Assembly: GCA_947575235.1 (NCBI GenBank)
Contig: CANPMT010000019.1
Span: 1-44,597 of the forward strand
Length of the DNA: 44,597 nt
Direction: 5' to 3'
Origin: an uncultured Porphyromonadaceae bacterium
GTDB taxonomy: Bacteria > Bacteroidota > Bacteroidia > Bacteroidales > Muribaculaceae
Shown here: piece by piece, positions 28,480 to 36,626 of the stretch
Layout: each line of letters opens with the position of its first letter
Numbering within the stretch: position 1 is the first letter of the stretch
Notes under the pieces: model-generated
Databases searched by the model: none
What the model was told of the DNA's origin: nothing
Seen by the model: the letters and a program-made list of their open reading frames with translations, nothing else
Translations under genes and position numbers: made by a program

Positions 28480-31400
28480 ATGAAGAATCAGAATTTGGCA
28501 AAATTGGCCGTTCTGGGGCTATTCGCTTTCGGAGCAGTGCCGGTTTGGGCAGCACCGTTCATCTCACCGTTCCACTTCGGACATGGAGGCTACGTCTCCG
28601 GCATATCCGACAACGGAAAATGGGCTGTAGGTGTGCCGAAAAGTGGAGAACACACAAGCAAGACCCAGATTGTGGATCTCACCACAGGAGAGGTGATTGA
28701 TCTTAAAGTAGACAAGGTACTTGACGCCGATGGCTTCGAGATTGACCTTGACGATGAATTCTCGGAGGGTAACTTCTTTACCACAACATTTGTGACAGAT
28801 GAGGGTGACCTTCTCGCAGGCTCATTCAATGGCAATCCCGGATACTGGAAAGATGGCATCTGGCAGTTGCTCGAGTTCCCCAACGAGAATTTCGGCGATC
28901 CCTATCTTAACTACACAGCGGAGGTGTTCTCAGTGCGTGGCGGTGGCAAATATGTCATCGGCATGGGCACCGACAAGGGTATGAACATCATCCCTCTGAT
29001 CTGGATTGACGGCAAGCTCGCCCAGCTCAAAGGGCTGCCGACTGAGGACTATAACGGACATCCCCTGGAAGGCGATCCCAACATCACCACCAACATGCGC
29101 TTCCTTGACATCACCAACGATGGCAAGAAGCTTCTCGGAACAATGGGTCACAACTTCAGCGCTCCGGGCACAGCATATCCCTGTGCGTTTATCTACGACA
29201 TGGAGGAGAAGACCTACGAGTTCCTTGGCGAGAAGGAGTTCAAGAGCCGTATCGAGGCAAAGGAGATCGGTCCCGAGTCATCGATCGACGGTGCTGTGAC
29301 TCCGCAGTTTAGCGCCAATGAGAAATGGGTTGCCGGTAATGTGTTCATGCTTTACGAGACTGGCTCATTTGAAGGCCGCGAGACATACGTCCCCTTCCTC
29401 TACAACGTGGAGACCAAGGAATTCAAGATCTTAGAGGGAGAGGAGAACGAGGAATACATGGTGTCGGGCGTAACGGACGAGGGTAAGCTGATGGGTGAAT
29501 ACCCCTATAACAATCCCTCCGACCGCAAGGTAATGTTCAAGAACGGCAACGGCCAGTGGTATTCACTCGAGAATATCCTTGAGCAGGGCTACGGCATCCA
29601 GTTCACCGCCGCCACAGGCTACGATATGCTCTCAGGCAGCGGTTTCGGTCTGAGCCGTGACGGCCGCACAATGGTAGGTATGGTGGCTCCTTATCAGGAC
29701 GACGCCTATGTTGTGACACTCGACGACACTGATTTCTTCACCGCGTCAGACAAGGTGAACCTGCTCTACAACTATCAGGTGATACCTGAGGCACATTCAA
29801 CCATCGCGGTGTTCGACAAGTTCTACATCCGCTTTGACAATCCCTGTACCCCCGTTGCCCAGAATCTTGTTGAGCTCCGCGACGGCGAGGGTAAGGTTGT
29901 GGCCACTTCACAGTCGGTCAAGAACTATCAGGGGGATGAGAGAATCTTCGAGATCGAGTTCCCGCAGACCGACCTCAACGACGGTGTGCGTTACAGCGTT
30001 GTAGTGCCTGCCGGTGCGTTCAAGATTGAGTCGGTAGGTCATGTCAACAATGAGATCACCATCAACTACACAGGCCGTGAGACCAAGCCAATCGAGATGC
30101 GCAGCTCATCACCGCGCAGCGGCACAGCCGTCACCGAGATCGGCGCCAATAATGTTGTTGCCATCACATTCGACGGCACGACACAGACAACTCCCGGTGC
30201 CGTAGGTTATCTCTATCAGGAGGGCTTCAACGACCCGATCACAACCCTCGTGCTTACAGCTTCGCGCAACCAGGTGATAGCTTATCCCGCTGCAAGCCGC
30301 AAGCTCATGGATGGCACTCATTATCAGGTGAAGATACCCGCAGGTGCGATTGTCGACATCACAGGTTACTGCCCCAACGAGGAGATTGTGCTTGAGTATG
30401 ACGGTGCTTATACAATTCCTCTTCCCGATCCCGAGTCGTCATATCTCTTCTACGAGGACTTCGACGACATGGGTTCAAGTCTGGCTCACCTACTCAGATA
30501 TGAGGGCGACCACAATGCTCCGACAGCCGCTATGGAGGCGTTTGAGTTTGACGCTGACAACCAGCCATGGAACTTCTCGGTGCGTGAGGATGCGACAAGC
30601 TCAGATTATGTAGCCATGAGCCACTCTGTATATGCCAACCGCGGACAGAGCGACGACTGGATGGTGATTCCGCAGGTAAATCTCGGCACAGGCAGTGAGG
30701 TGTATACCCTCAACTTCCAGGGTCAGAGCTTCTACAAGGATAAGGAGGATTACCTCAAGATTATCGTATGGGAATGCGACGACGTCTACAGCACACTCGA
30801 CAAGAACATCACTGACCGTATGCGTGCCGAGGGCGACGTCATCTTCAACGAGCGTCTCTATCCCGGCGAGAGCGAGGATCTTCTCTCAGGCGACTGGGTA
30901 GACTATAAGATCAGCCTCGATGCCTACAAGGGTAAGAACATCTACGTGGCTTTCATCAACGAAAACCAGAACCAGAGCGCGATCTTCGTCAACAACCTCA
31001 ACATCCTCAAGCAGGGTAACTTCCAGGCCGGATTCTCTGTGGCTTCCACATTGACCAACGCCGAGAGCGTATCTGTTGACGGTTTCGTAAGAATAACCCG
31101 CGACCTTACCTTCGAGAAACTTTCAGCAAAACTCTACGACAGCAAGTCAGAGCTTGTTTCGTCATACGAGGCTGACAATCTCGGATTGAAGGAGAACGAC
31201 ACCTACAAGTTCACCTTCCCCGAGGAACTCAAGCTTGAGGCCGGCGCGGTCAACAACTTCACTATGACAGTCACCCTCGACGGCGAGGACCAGGAGGTAG
31301 CATCATCAATCAGCAACCTTCTTTTCGAGCCTCAGAAGCGCGTGGTGCTTGAGGAGGTTACCGGATCATGGTGTGGCAACTGTCCGCAGGGTATCAAGGC

Positions 31401-32298
31401 AATCGAATATCTTGAGGAGAACTTCCCTGAGAACTTCATCCCCGTAAGTATCCACAACAACGATGCTTACGCATATCTTGAGTATGAGAACTTCCTCGGT
31501 CTGCATGCATATCCCACGGGCCGCATCAACCGTATTGAGGGTTCATTAGCTCCGATGCTCAGCTATGCGGAGGGTTATTCATACATAAGCAAGACAGGCG
31601 AGGAGACCTTCACCGATATCTTCCTCAAGGAGATGGAGGTGGCCAGCGAGGCAGCCATCGAGATTGAGAAGGCTGTATACGACGGTTACAATGTAGTGAA
31701 CGTAGAGACAGTCGTTACCTTCCCCCTCACAAAGGATAAGGCCAACTACAACATCCTCACACTCATCGTTGAGGATGGTCTCAAAGGAATGCAGACCAAC
31801 TACTTTGCAGGCAACACCGATCCTCTGATGGAGGACTGGGGTCTGAAGGGTCCCTATGCGGTGGTTGACTATGTTGACGTTGCACGCGGCATAGCCGGAG
31901 TATCGTTCAACGGTGAGAACGGCTACATCCCCACAGAGGTGAAAGCCGGTGAGGATTACACAGCCGACATCGAGCTCACCGTACCCTCTACGGTAAGCAA
32001 GCTCGAGAACTGCAAGGTGATCTGTATGCTCATCGACCCCGCCACTGAGAAGATCATCAACGCCGCCCGCATCAACAAGATTGACGGTGTTGACAGTGTG
32101 AAAGAGATTACTTCAGACAACAACTTCGAGGTGACAATCGAGAACGGCACCATCTTCGTGAACGGAGATAAGGAGAATGTAGAGGTATATACACTCCAGG
32201 GCCAGCGTGCCGACAACGGCTCACTTGCCAAGGGTATGTATATCGTACGCTCGGTGGTTGACGGCCAGGTTGTAGCAGCCAAGGTAGCGGTGAAATAA
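28480..32298 (+). CDS. T9SS-secreted protein with propeller-like repeats, adhesin-like and Omp28/thioredoxin-like domains
   Basis: A 1272-residue protein with a signal peptide ending VWA-APF. Residues about 30-420 carry recurring x-D-(N/D/E)-G-K-x-(A/L/M)-x-G units (SDNGKWAVGV, TNDGKKLLGT, SRDGRTMVGM) like HAF-type extracellular beta-propeller repeats. Two Ig-like segments follow, one starting MRSSSPRSGTAVTEIG. Next comes a cleaved-adhesin/MAM-like segment (YLFYEDFDDMG to AIFVNNLNIL). An Omp28-type thioredoxin-like domain has VLEEVTGSWCGNCPQG (Cys965, Cys968) and HAYPTGRINR. A T9SS type-A sorting domain ends it (VEVYTLQGQRADNG to AAKVAVK). A surface thiol-redox or adhesion role is inference. 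It is last in the cluster and followed by a terminator. Confidence 0.88.
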   Translation: MKNQNLAKLAVLGLFAFGAVPVWAAPFISPFHFGHGGYVSGISDNGKWAVGVPKSGEHTSKTQIVDLTTGEVIDLKVDKVLDADGFEIDLDDEFSEGNFFTTTFVTDEGDLLAGSFNGNPGYWKDGIWQLLEFPNENFGDPYLNYTAEVFSVRGGGKYVIGMGTDKGMNIIPLIWIDGKLAQLKGLPTEDYNGHPLEGDPNITTNMRFLDITNDGKKLLGTMGHNFSAPGTAYPCAFIYDMEEKTYEFLGEKEFKSRIEAKEIGPESSIDGAVTPQFSANEKWVAGNVFMLYETGSFEGRETYVPFLYNVETKEFKILEGEENEEYMVSGVTDEGKLMGEYPYNNPSDRKVMFKNGNGQWYSLENILEQGYGIQFTAATGYDMLSGSGFGLSRDGRTMVGMVAPYQDDAYVVTLDDTDFFTASDKVNLLYNYQVIPEAHSTIAVFDKFYIRFDNPCTPVAQNLVELRDGEGKVVATSQSVKNYQGDERIFEIEFPQTDLNDGVRYSVVVPAGAFKIESVGHVNNEITINYTGRETKPIEMRSSSPRSGTAVTEIGANNVVAITFDGTTQTTPGAVGYLYQEGFNDPITTLVLTASRNQVIAYPAASRKLMDGTHYQVKIPAGAIVDITGYCPNEEIVLEYDGAYTIPLPDPESSYLFYEDFDDMGSSLAHLLRYEGDHNAPTAAMEAFEFDADNQPWNFSVREDATSSDYVAMSHSVYANRGQSDDWMVIPQVNLGTGSEVYTLNFQGQSFYKDKEDYLKIIVWECDDVYSTLDKNITDRMRAEGDVIFNERLYPGESEDLLSGDWVDYKISLDAYKGKNIYVAFINENQNQSAIFVNNLNILKQGNFQAGFSVASTLTNAESVSVDGFVRITRDLTFEKLSAKLYDSKSELVSSYEADNLGLKENDTYKFTFPEELKLEAGAVNNFTMTVTLDGEDQEVASSISNLLFEPQKRVVLEEVTGSWCGNCPQGIKAIEYLEENFPENFIPVSIHNNDAYAYLEYENFLGLHAYPTGRINRIEGSLAPMLSYAEGYSYISKTGEETFTDIFLKEMEVASEAAIEIEKAVYDGYNVVNVETVVTFPLTKDKANYNILTLIVEDGLKGMQTNYFAGNTDPLMEDWGLKGPYAVVDYVDVARGIAGVSFNGENGYIPTEVKAGEDYTADIELTVPSTVSKLENCKVICMLIDPATEKIINAARINKIDGVDSVKEITSDNNFEVTIENGTIFVNGDKENVEVYTLQGQRADNGSLAKGMYIVRSVVDGQVVAAKVAVK

Positions 32299-32325
32299 TC
32301 CCGATACATAAACACATGATATGAG

Positions 32326-32357
32326 AGCGGCTTCTCCGGATAGGGGAGGCCGCTTTT
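32326..32357 (+). terminator. Rho-independent terminator of the T9SS cluster
   Basis: A 12-bp stem with two G-U pairs (32326-32337 with 32343-32354) followed by TTT, 27 bases after the stop. Confidence 0.8.
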
Positions 32358-32507
32358 ATGTTGGGGTGATAGAGAGCGGGTTATGAACCATGCAGCGCGA
32401 AAGATGTTTGATAGATATAAGATAACATTAAGAATTGACGTTATTAAAAATAGAATCGATAGAAATAATGTTAAATTCACTAATTCGCGGCTAAACAATC
32501 AAGAACT

Positions 32508-33770
32508 ATGGAAAGAATAGTTATAATCGGGGGAGGCTTCGCCGGTCTGAACCTCGTAAAACATCTCGACAAGGGGAAGTACCGGATTATGCTCGTCGAC
32601 AGGAATAACTTTCACTGCTTCCCTCCGCTTTTTTATCAGATTGCTTCATCCAGTCTGGCATCAGCCAATATCTGTTTCCCTTTCCGCAGGGAATTGCTCA
32701 AACATCCTAATGTAACGTATCACATGGGTCACGTCAAGGGTCTTGACCTGGAGTCAAAGACCGTCACCACAAGTTACGAGACCCTGGAATATGACCGCCT
32801 CATAATAGCGGCCGGCTCCACCAACAATTATTTCGGCATGGACGGACTCGGCAACCACACGTTCGGCATAAAGACCGTGGCCGAGGCAGCCCATACCCGC
32901 GATGAGATAATCGACCGTCTTGAACGCGGATCGATATGCAGCGACCCGGAGCGCCGCCGCGAGCTGCTGAGTTTCCTCGTAGTCGGTGGTGGCCCGTCAG
33001 GGGTGGAGATGGCAGGCGCTCTCGGAGAGATGAAGAAATATATCATACCGAAGGAGTATCCCGAGCTCTCGCCCGACGATGTGAGGATAACACTTGTGGA
33101 GGGAACCGGAAAACTGCTTGGTGCGATGAAAGAGAAATCATCGCGGAAGGCACTCGATTATCTGCGCGAACTGATGGTGGATGTTCGCCTGAACACCACC
33201 CTCAAGGAATACAAAGATAAGAGAGTGACATTCGGCGACGGCACGAAGGAATATTGGGAGACCGTAATCTGGACAGCCGGTGTGAAGGGTGAGCCTATCC
33301 CCGGCTTGCCTCAGGAGTATCTTGGCCGTGGCAACCGCATTGTGGTGGATGCCTACAACCGTGTGGCCGGACGTGACGACCTCATGGCAGTGGGCGACAT
33401 CGCCCTTATGCAATGTGACAGATACCCCAACGGCCATCCACAGATGGCCCAGCCCGCCATACAGGAGGCCGCCAATCTGGCGCGTAACCTCAACGAGGGT
33501 GCTTTCACGCATGAATTCGTGTATAAGGACAAGGGCTCGATGGCCACAGTAGGTAAGAACCGTGCCGTAGCCGACCTGCCGGGGAAGACCTATACCGGTT
33601 TCATAGCGTGGCTGATGTGGATGCTTATCCATCTCATCTCCATATTGGGTATGCGCAACAAGGCCACCGTAATGCTTAACTGGATGTGGAACTACTTCTC
33701 ATACTCCACATCGCTGCGTCTGCTGCTGCGACCCACGAAATATCCGCTGCGGCGTCACTGGGGTGACTGA
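32508..33770 (+). CDS. ndh: Type II NADH:quinone oxidoreductase
   Basis: Single-subunit, non-proton-pumping NADH dehydrogenase that feeds electrons to the quinone pool at the inner face of the membrane. It has 420 residues. The FAD-binding motif is IIGGGFAGLNLVKHL (residues 6-20) and the NADH-binding motif VVGGGPSGVEMAGAL lies near residue 160. Other NDH-2 blocks are HCFPPLFYQIASSSL, TVIWTAGVKGEPI, AVGDIALM and QPAIQEAANLA. The C-terminus has a hydrophobic/amphipathic stretch (FIAWLMWMLIHLISILG), the expected membrane anchor. A 150-base gap precedes it, so it likely has its own promoter, though no clear consensus element is visible. Confidence 0.93.
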   Translation: MERIVIIGGGFAGLNLVKHLDKGKYRIMLVDRNNFHCFPPLFYQIASSSLASANICFPFRRELLKHPNVTYHMGHVKGLDLESKTVTTSYETLEYDRLIIAAGSTNNYFGMDGLGNHTFGIKTVAEAAHTRDEIIDRLERGSICSDPERRRELLSFLVVGGGPSGVEMAGALGEMKKYIIPKEYPELSPDDVRITLVEGTGKLLGAMKEKSSRKALDYLRELMVDVRLNTTLKEYKDKRVTFGDGTKEYWETVIWTAGVKGEPIPGLPQEYLGRGNRIVVDAYNRVAGRDDLMAVGDIALMQCDRYPNGHPQMAQPAIQEAANLARNLNEGAFTHEFVYKDKGSMATVGKNRAVADLPGKTYTGFIAWLMWMLIHLISILGMRNKATVMLNWMWNYFSYSTSLRLLLRPTKYPLRRHWGD

Positions 33771-33822
33771 TGTTGGCGTAACGCGGGATAGTGATTAAAT
33801 AGACTGATTAACAAATAAAGAT

Positions 33823-34710
33823 ATGAATATGAACAAGACAATAGTAAAGATATCGCCGCTTCTCCTGCTCGCGCTCCTTCCCATGGGTGCGTGCAAGAGC
33901 ATCGCCAAATCAGGCGATGGCGAAGCGGTGAAGAAAGAGGCCGTGCTTCCCACCGACCGTGAGAAGATTGTGCAGCCTGTGAAAGCCGTCTATACCTCAG
34001 AGGAACTTGCGAAAGGTATCGTGAAGGGTGACTGGGCCGTCGAGACCGTGAATGGGAAGAAGGCTGTGGGTGAAACCGCACCCTTCCTGAAGTTTGACCC
34101 CGACCAGAAGCGTGTCTACGGCAACAACGGATGCAATATCATCAATGCCTCCTACCGTTACAACCCTGCCGATTCCACCTTGGTATTCTCGGATGTGCTC
34201 TCAACCATGATGGCCTGCGGCATGGAGGGGATAACAGATATGGAATTCAACGCCGCTCTCGGCGCGGCTCATTATTACACCTGGTCGCTGAGCGGAGATG
34301 ATTACAGAATGACTCTCTACGACGCCGACCATCAGCCTGTCATGGAGATGATGCACCAGAATTTTCAGTTCCTTAACGGAACATGGCTCGTGACACAGAT
34401 CGACGGTGAGGCCGTGAATGTGCCCGACATGAAACTTGTGATAGATGTGGATGAGGGTAAGCTGCACGGCAACACCGGCTGCAACATCCTCAACGGCTCG
34501 CTTGAGACCGACATGGATGCCGCCAACTCCATATCATTCCAGAAGATCATAACCACACGGATGGCATGCCCCGACGACAACTACGAGACACAGCTCCTTG
34601 TGGCGCTTGAGGAGGCCTGCCGTGCCAAACCGCTCGAGAGGGGTAAGGTGGAGCTGCTCAATAACCTCAACAAAGTAGTGCTTGTGCTTGAACGTACATC
34701 CGATAATTGA
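33823..34710 (+). CDS. Lipoprotein with two META (HslJ-like) domains
   Basis: A 295-residue protein with a lipoprotein signal ending LPMGAC (Cys24). Two tandem META domains follow at about 70-175 and 180-293. Each has the diagnostic pattern: GNNGCNIINA...MMACG in the first and GNTGCNILNG...RMACPD in the second. Each repeat contains one pair of cysteines that could form a disulfide. META-domain proteins are linked to heat-shock/novobiocin tolerance in E. coli (HslJ), but the biochemical role is unclear. It starts 52 bases after ndh and the S4 gene begins 5 bases after its stop, so translation coupling within an operon is likely. Confidence 0.9.
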   Translation: MNMNKTIVKISPLLLLALLPMGACKSIAKSGDGEAVKKEAVLPTDREKIVQPVKAVYTSEELAKGIVKGDWAVETVNGKKAVGETAPFLKFDPDQKRVYGNNGCNIINASYRYNPADSTLVFSDVLSTMMACGMEGITDMEFNAALGAAHYYTWSLSGDDYRMTLYDADHQPVMEMMHQNFQFLNGTWLVTQIDGEAVNVPDMKLVIDVDEGKLHGNTGCNILNGSLETDMDAANSISFQKIITTRMACPDDNYETQLLVALEEACRAKPLERGKVELLNNLNKVVLVLERTSDN

Positions 34711-34715
34711 TCCGT

Positions 34716-35153
34716 ATGCCTAAGACAGAAGAAAGAGTAGATAAATGGCTATGGTGCATGAGAGTCTTCAAGACCCGCACCATAGCCACTGACGCGTGTA
34801 AGAAAGGTAGGGTGACACTGGGTGGTGTGACCCTGAAACCGAGCCGCACGGTGAAGCCGGGGGATATAATCGATGTGAAGAAACCACCGATCACCTATAC
34901 CTTCCGTGTGTTGGCCATAGCCCCCAACCGCCTTGGCGCACGACTCGTGCCTGAGTATCTGGAGAATCTCACGCCACAGAGCCAGTATGAGCTGCTTGAG
35001 ATGACAAAGATTTCAGGATTTGTCGACCGTCAGAAGGGATTGGGTCGTCCCACAAAACGCGACAGCCGCGAGATGTCGCGTTTCAAAGAGGAGAGTTATG
35101 CCGACAATTTCTTCCTTGACTGGGAGGATGACGACGACGAGGATGATGATTAA
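34716..35153 (+). CDS. S4-domain RNA-binding protein (Hsp15-like)
   Basis: Start at ATG 34716 (MPKTEERVDKWLW); the open TTG at 34707 overlaps the upstream stop. The 145-residue protein has the S4 RNA-binding fold: RVDKWLWCMRVFKTRT, ACKKGRVTLGGVTLKPSR, then VKPGDIIDV. This matches Hsp15 (HslR), which binds free 50S subunits carrying nascent chains and helps recycle them. The C-terminus is a long acidic tail (WEDDDDEDDD) that E. coli Hsp15 lacks. It overlaps the predicted pth start by 8 bases, joining two factors that deal with stalled peptidyl-tRNA. The functional link is inference. Confidence 0.9.
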   Translation: MPKTEERVDKWLWCMRVFKTRTIATDACKKGRVTLGGVTLKPSRTVKPGDIIDVKKPPITYTFRVLAIAPNRLGARLVPEYLENLTPQSQYELLEMTKISGFVDRQKGLGRPTKRDSREMSRFKEESYADNFFLDWEDDDDEDDD

Positions 35154-35775
35154 TTTTATACGGAGGCTCTTGGGGAGAACCTGTGAGCCGGAACAACAAC
35201 AGACTGAACAAGTGAAAAGATTTCTGATATTATGCCTCGGGAATATCGGTCCCGAATATGTGAGCACCCGTCATAACGCCGGGTTCATGGTAGGCGATAC
35301 TTTGGCTGCCGAAGCCGGGGTACCGTTCAGCTCATGCCGGTATGGCGACATGGCCATAGTGAAGGTGAAGAATGTGGAGCTGATGCTTCTCAAACCCTCC
35401 ACCTTCATGAATCTCAGCGGTGTGGCTGCCCGCTTCTGGATGAACAAAGAGAAGCTCCCACTGGAGAATCTTCTGGTGATAGTAGACGACATAGCGTTGC
35501 CTTTCGGAGCGATAAGAATCAGGCAGCGTGGGTCAGATGCCGGCCACAATGGCCTGAAGAACATAGCCGAGCAGTTAGGCACGCAGAACTATGCGCGACT
35601 CAAGTTCGGTGTGGGGAACGACTTCCCGAAGGGTGGGCAGATTGACTTCGTGTTAGGCACCTTCCCGCCCGAGGAGCAGCGCCAGTTGCCCGAGGTGCTG
35701 AAGAGGGCAGCCGAGGCTGTCAAGGCCTTCTGTCTCTCCGGCGCGGCATTCGCCATGAACCATTACAACAGCTGA
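35146..35775 (+). CDS. pth: Peptidyl-tRNA hydrolase
   Basis: Releases tRNA from peptidyl-tRNA that dropped off ribosomes. Family motifs are CLGNIGPEYVSTRHNAGFMV (catalytic His in RHN), LLKPSTFMNLSG, IVDDIALPFG, and RQRGSDAGHNGLKNI. I chose ATG 35146 (209 residues), which overlaps the S4 gene stop and suggests coupling. A GTG at 35212 (188 residues) gives the more usual family length and is a real alternative; a longer extension to 35020 is unlikely because it lies inside the S4 gene. In related genomes pth usually sits by rplY (from memory); here rplY is 3 kb away, beyond the inverted repeat. Confidence 0.93.
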   Translation: MINFIRRLLGRTCEPEQQQTEQVKRFLILCLGNIGPEYVSTRHNAGFMVGDTLAAEAGVPFSSCRYGDMAIVKVKNVELMLLKPSTFMNLSGVAARFWMNKEKLPLENLLVIVDDIALPFGAIRIRQRGSDAGHNGLKNIAEQLGTQNYARLKFGVGNDFPKGGQIDFVLGTFPPEEQRQLPEVLKRAAEAVKAFCLSGAAFAMNHYNS

Positions 35776-35799
35776 GACCTCTTGTGGCTGCGGGAAGTT

Positions 35800-35968
35800 T
35801 ATAGAAACTGTTTAAAATTTATATTATCTTGTCTTTGAGAGTCTTGTCAATGTATTTTTAATCTTGATTCAGTCATTTAGGAGCCCCTAAACTCCTTCAT
35901 CAAGATTAAAAATCCAAATGACAATCCTTCTCAAATCCTGCGATAAATAAATTTAAACAGTTTCTATA
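35800..35968. repeat. 169-bp concentric inverted repeat, MITE-like
   Basis: Outer arms of 17 bases are perfect (35800-35816 with 35952-35968). An inner 15-base pair is perfect (35854-35868 with 35899-35913), and a 6-base innermost pair (TTTAGG/CCTAAA) closes AGCC. All three share one centre near 35884, and the sequences between them also pair partly (for example TTTGAGA and TGTCA). The element can therefore fold as one long hairpin. It has no ORF. The ends read TATAG...CTATA, which would fit TA-target insertion. It lies between pth and an NlpE-like gene. Confidence 0.8.
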
Positions 35969-36034
35969 GATTATTAGAACTTTATAAAGATGAAAACGTT
36001 TTTATAGTTGAAACATATAAAACTATTAAAAACT

Positions 36035-36541
36035 ATGAAAAAGATTTTTTCTATTCTCGCAGTCGCTTTGGGAGTGACTTCAATCGCAGCCTGTTCAGGC
36101 AACAGCAAGACAGCCGACAACACAGGAGATGACCTGAAGGAACTCAAGGATGAGGTCTATACCGGTGTGATTCCGGCGGCCGACTGCGACGGTATCCGTT
36201 ATTCACTTACGCTTGCCTATGACACAGCAGCCAACGACAAGGAGGGTGATTACAGTCTGTTAGAGACCTATCTGCAGTCGGACACGACCTCCACGACAGG
36301 CTATAAAGATTTGAAGAGTTTCAAATCGAAAGGTGATTTCGCAGTGATAAAGGGTGAGGGTGTCAACTTAGGGAAGACTTATCTCAAGCTTACCCAGGAC
36401 AGCAAGGATTCGGAAGCCGGGTCAGCTGCAGGTCCTATCTACTTTGTAGTTGACTCCGATTCAACCATCACGATGGTAAATTCCGACTTCGAGGTGTCGC
36501 AGACACCGGGCATGAATTATACGCTTACCCAGGCTAAATGA
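36035..36541 (+). CDS. NlpE-like lipoprotein
   Basis: The start chosen is ATG 36035 (MKKIFSILAVALG); an upstream TTG adds no signal-like sequence. The 168-residue protein has a lipoprotein signal with Cys20 (TSIAACSGN). It then carries the NlpE N-terminal-type strand pattern VYTGVIPAADCDGIRYSLTL. In classical NlpE this is P-C-A-D-C; here the first Cys is Ala, so the CxxC metal/redox motif is broken, leaving a single Cys. NlpE senses envelope or surface stress in E. coli; here the role is unknown. It follows the inverted repeat by 66 AT-rich bases and is followed by a 52-bp palindrome. Confidence 0.82.
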   Translation: MKKIFSILAVALGVTSIAACSGNSKTADNTGDDLKELKDEVYTGVIPAADCDGIRYSLTLAYDTAANDKEGDYSLLETYLQSDTTSTTGYKDLKSFKSKGDFAVIKGEGVNLGKTYLKLTQDSKDSEAGSAAGPIYFVVDSDSTITMVNSDFEVSQTPGMNYTLTQAK

Positions 36542-36556
36542 TTCAACTAAGTCTAT

Positions 36557-36608
36557 ATAACAGTAAGGCTCCGACTAAGCTGCAGCTTAGTCGGAGCCTT
36601 ACTGTTAT
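36557..36608. terminator. Perfect 52-bp palindromic bidirectional terminator
   Basis: Positions 36557-36608 are self-complementary without any mismatch, centred on the TGCA at 36581-36584. It lies between the converging NlpE-like (+) and M48 (-) genes. Confidence 0.88.
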
Positions 36609-36626
36609 TAGTTGGATGGTTACATA

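Noticed and set aside
35020..35145. Long N-terminal extension of pth
   Set aside because: It is entirely inside the S4 protein gene in another frame and has no similarity to the family; starts at 35146 or 35212 are better.
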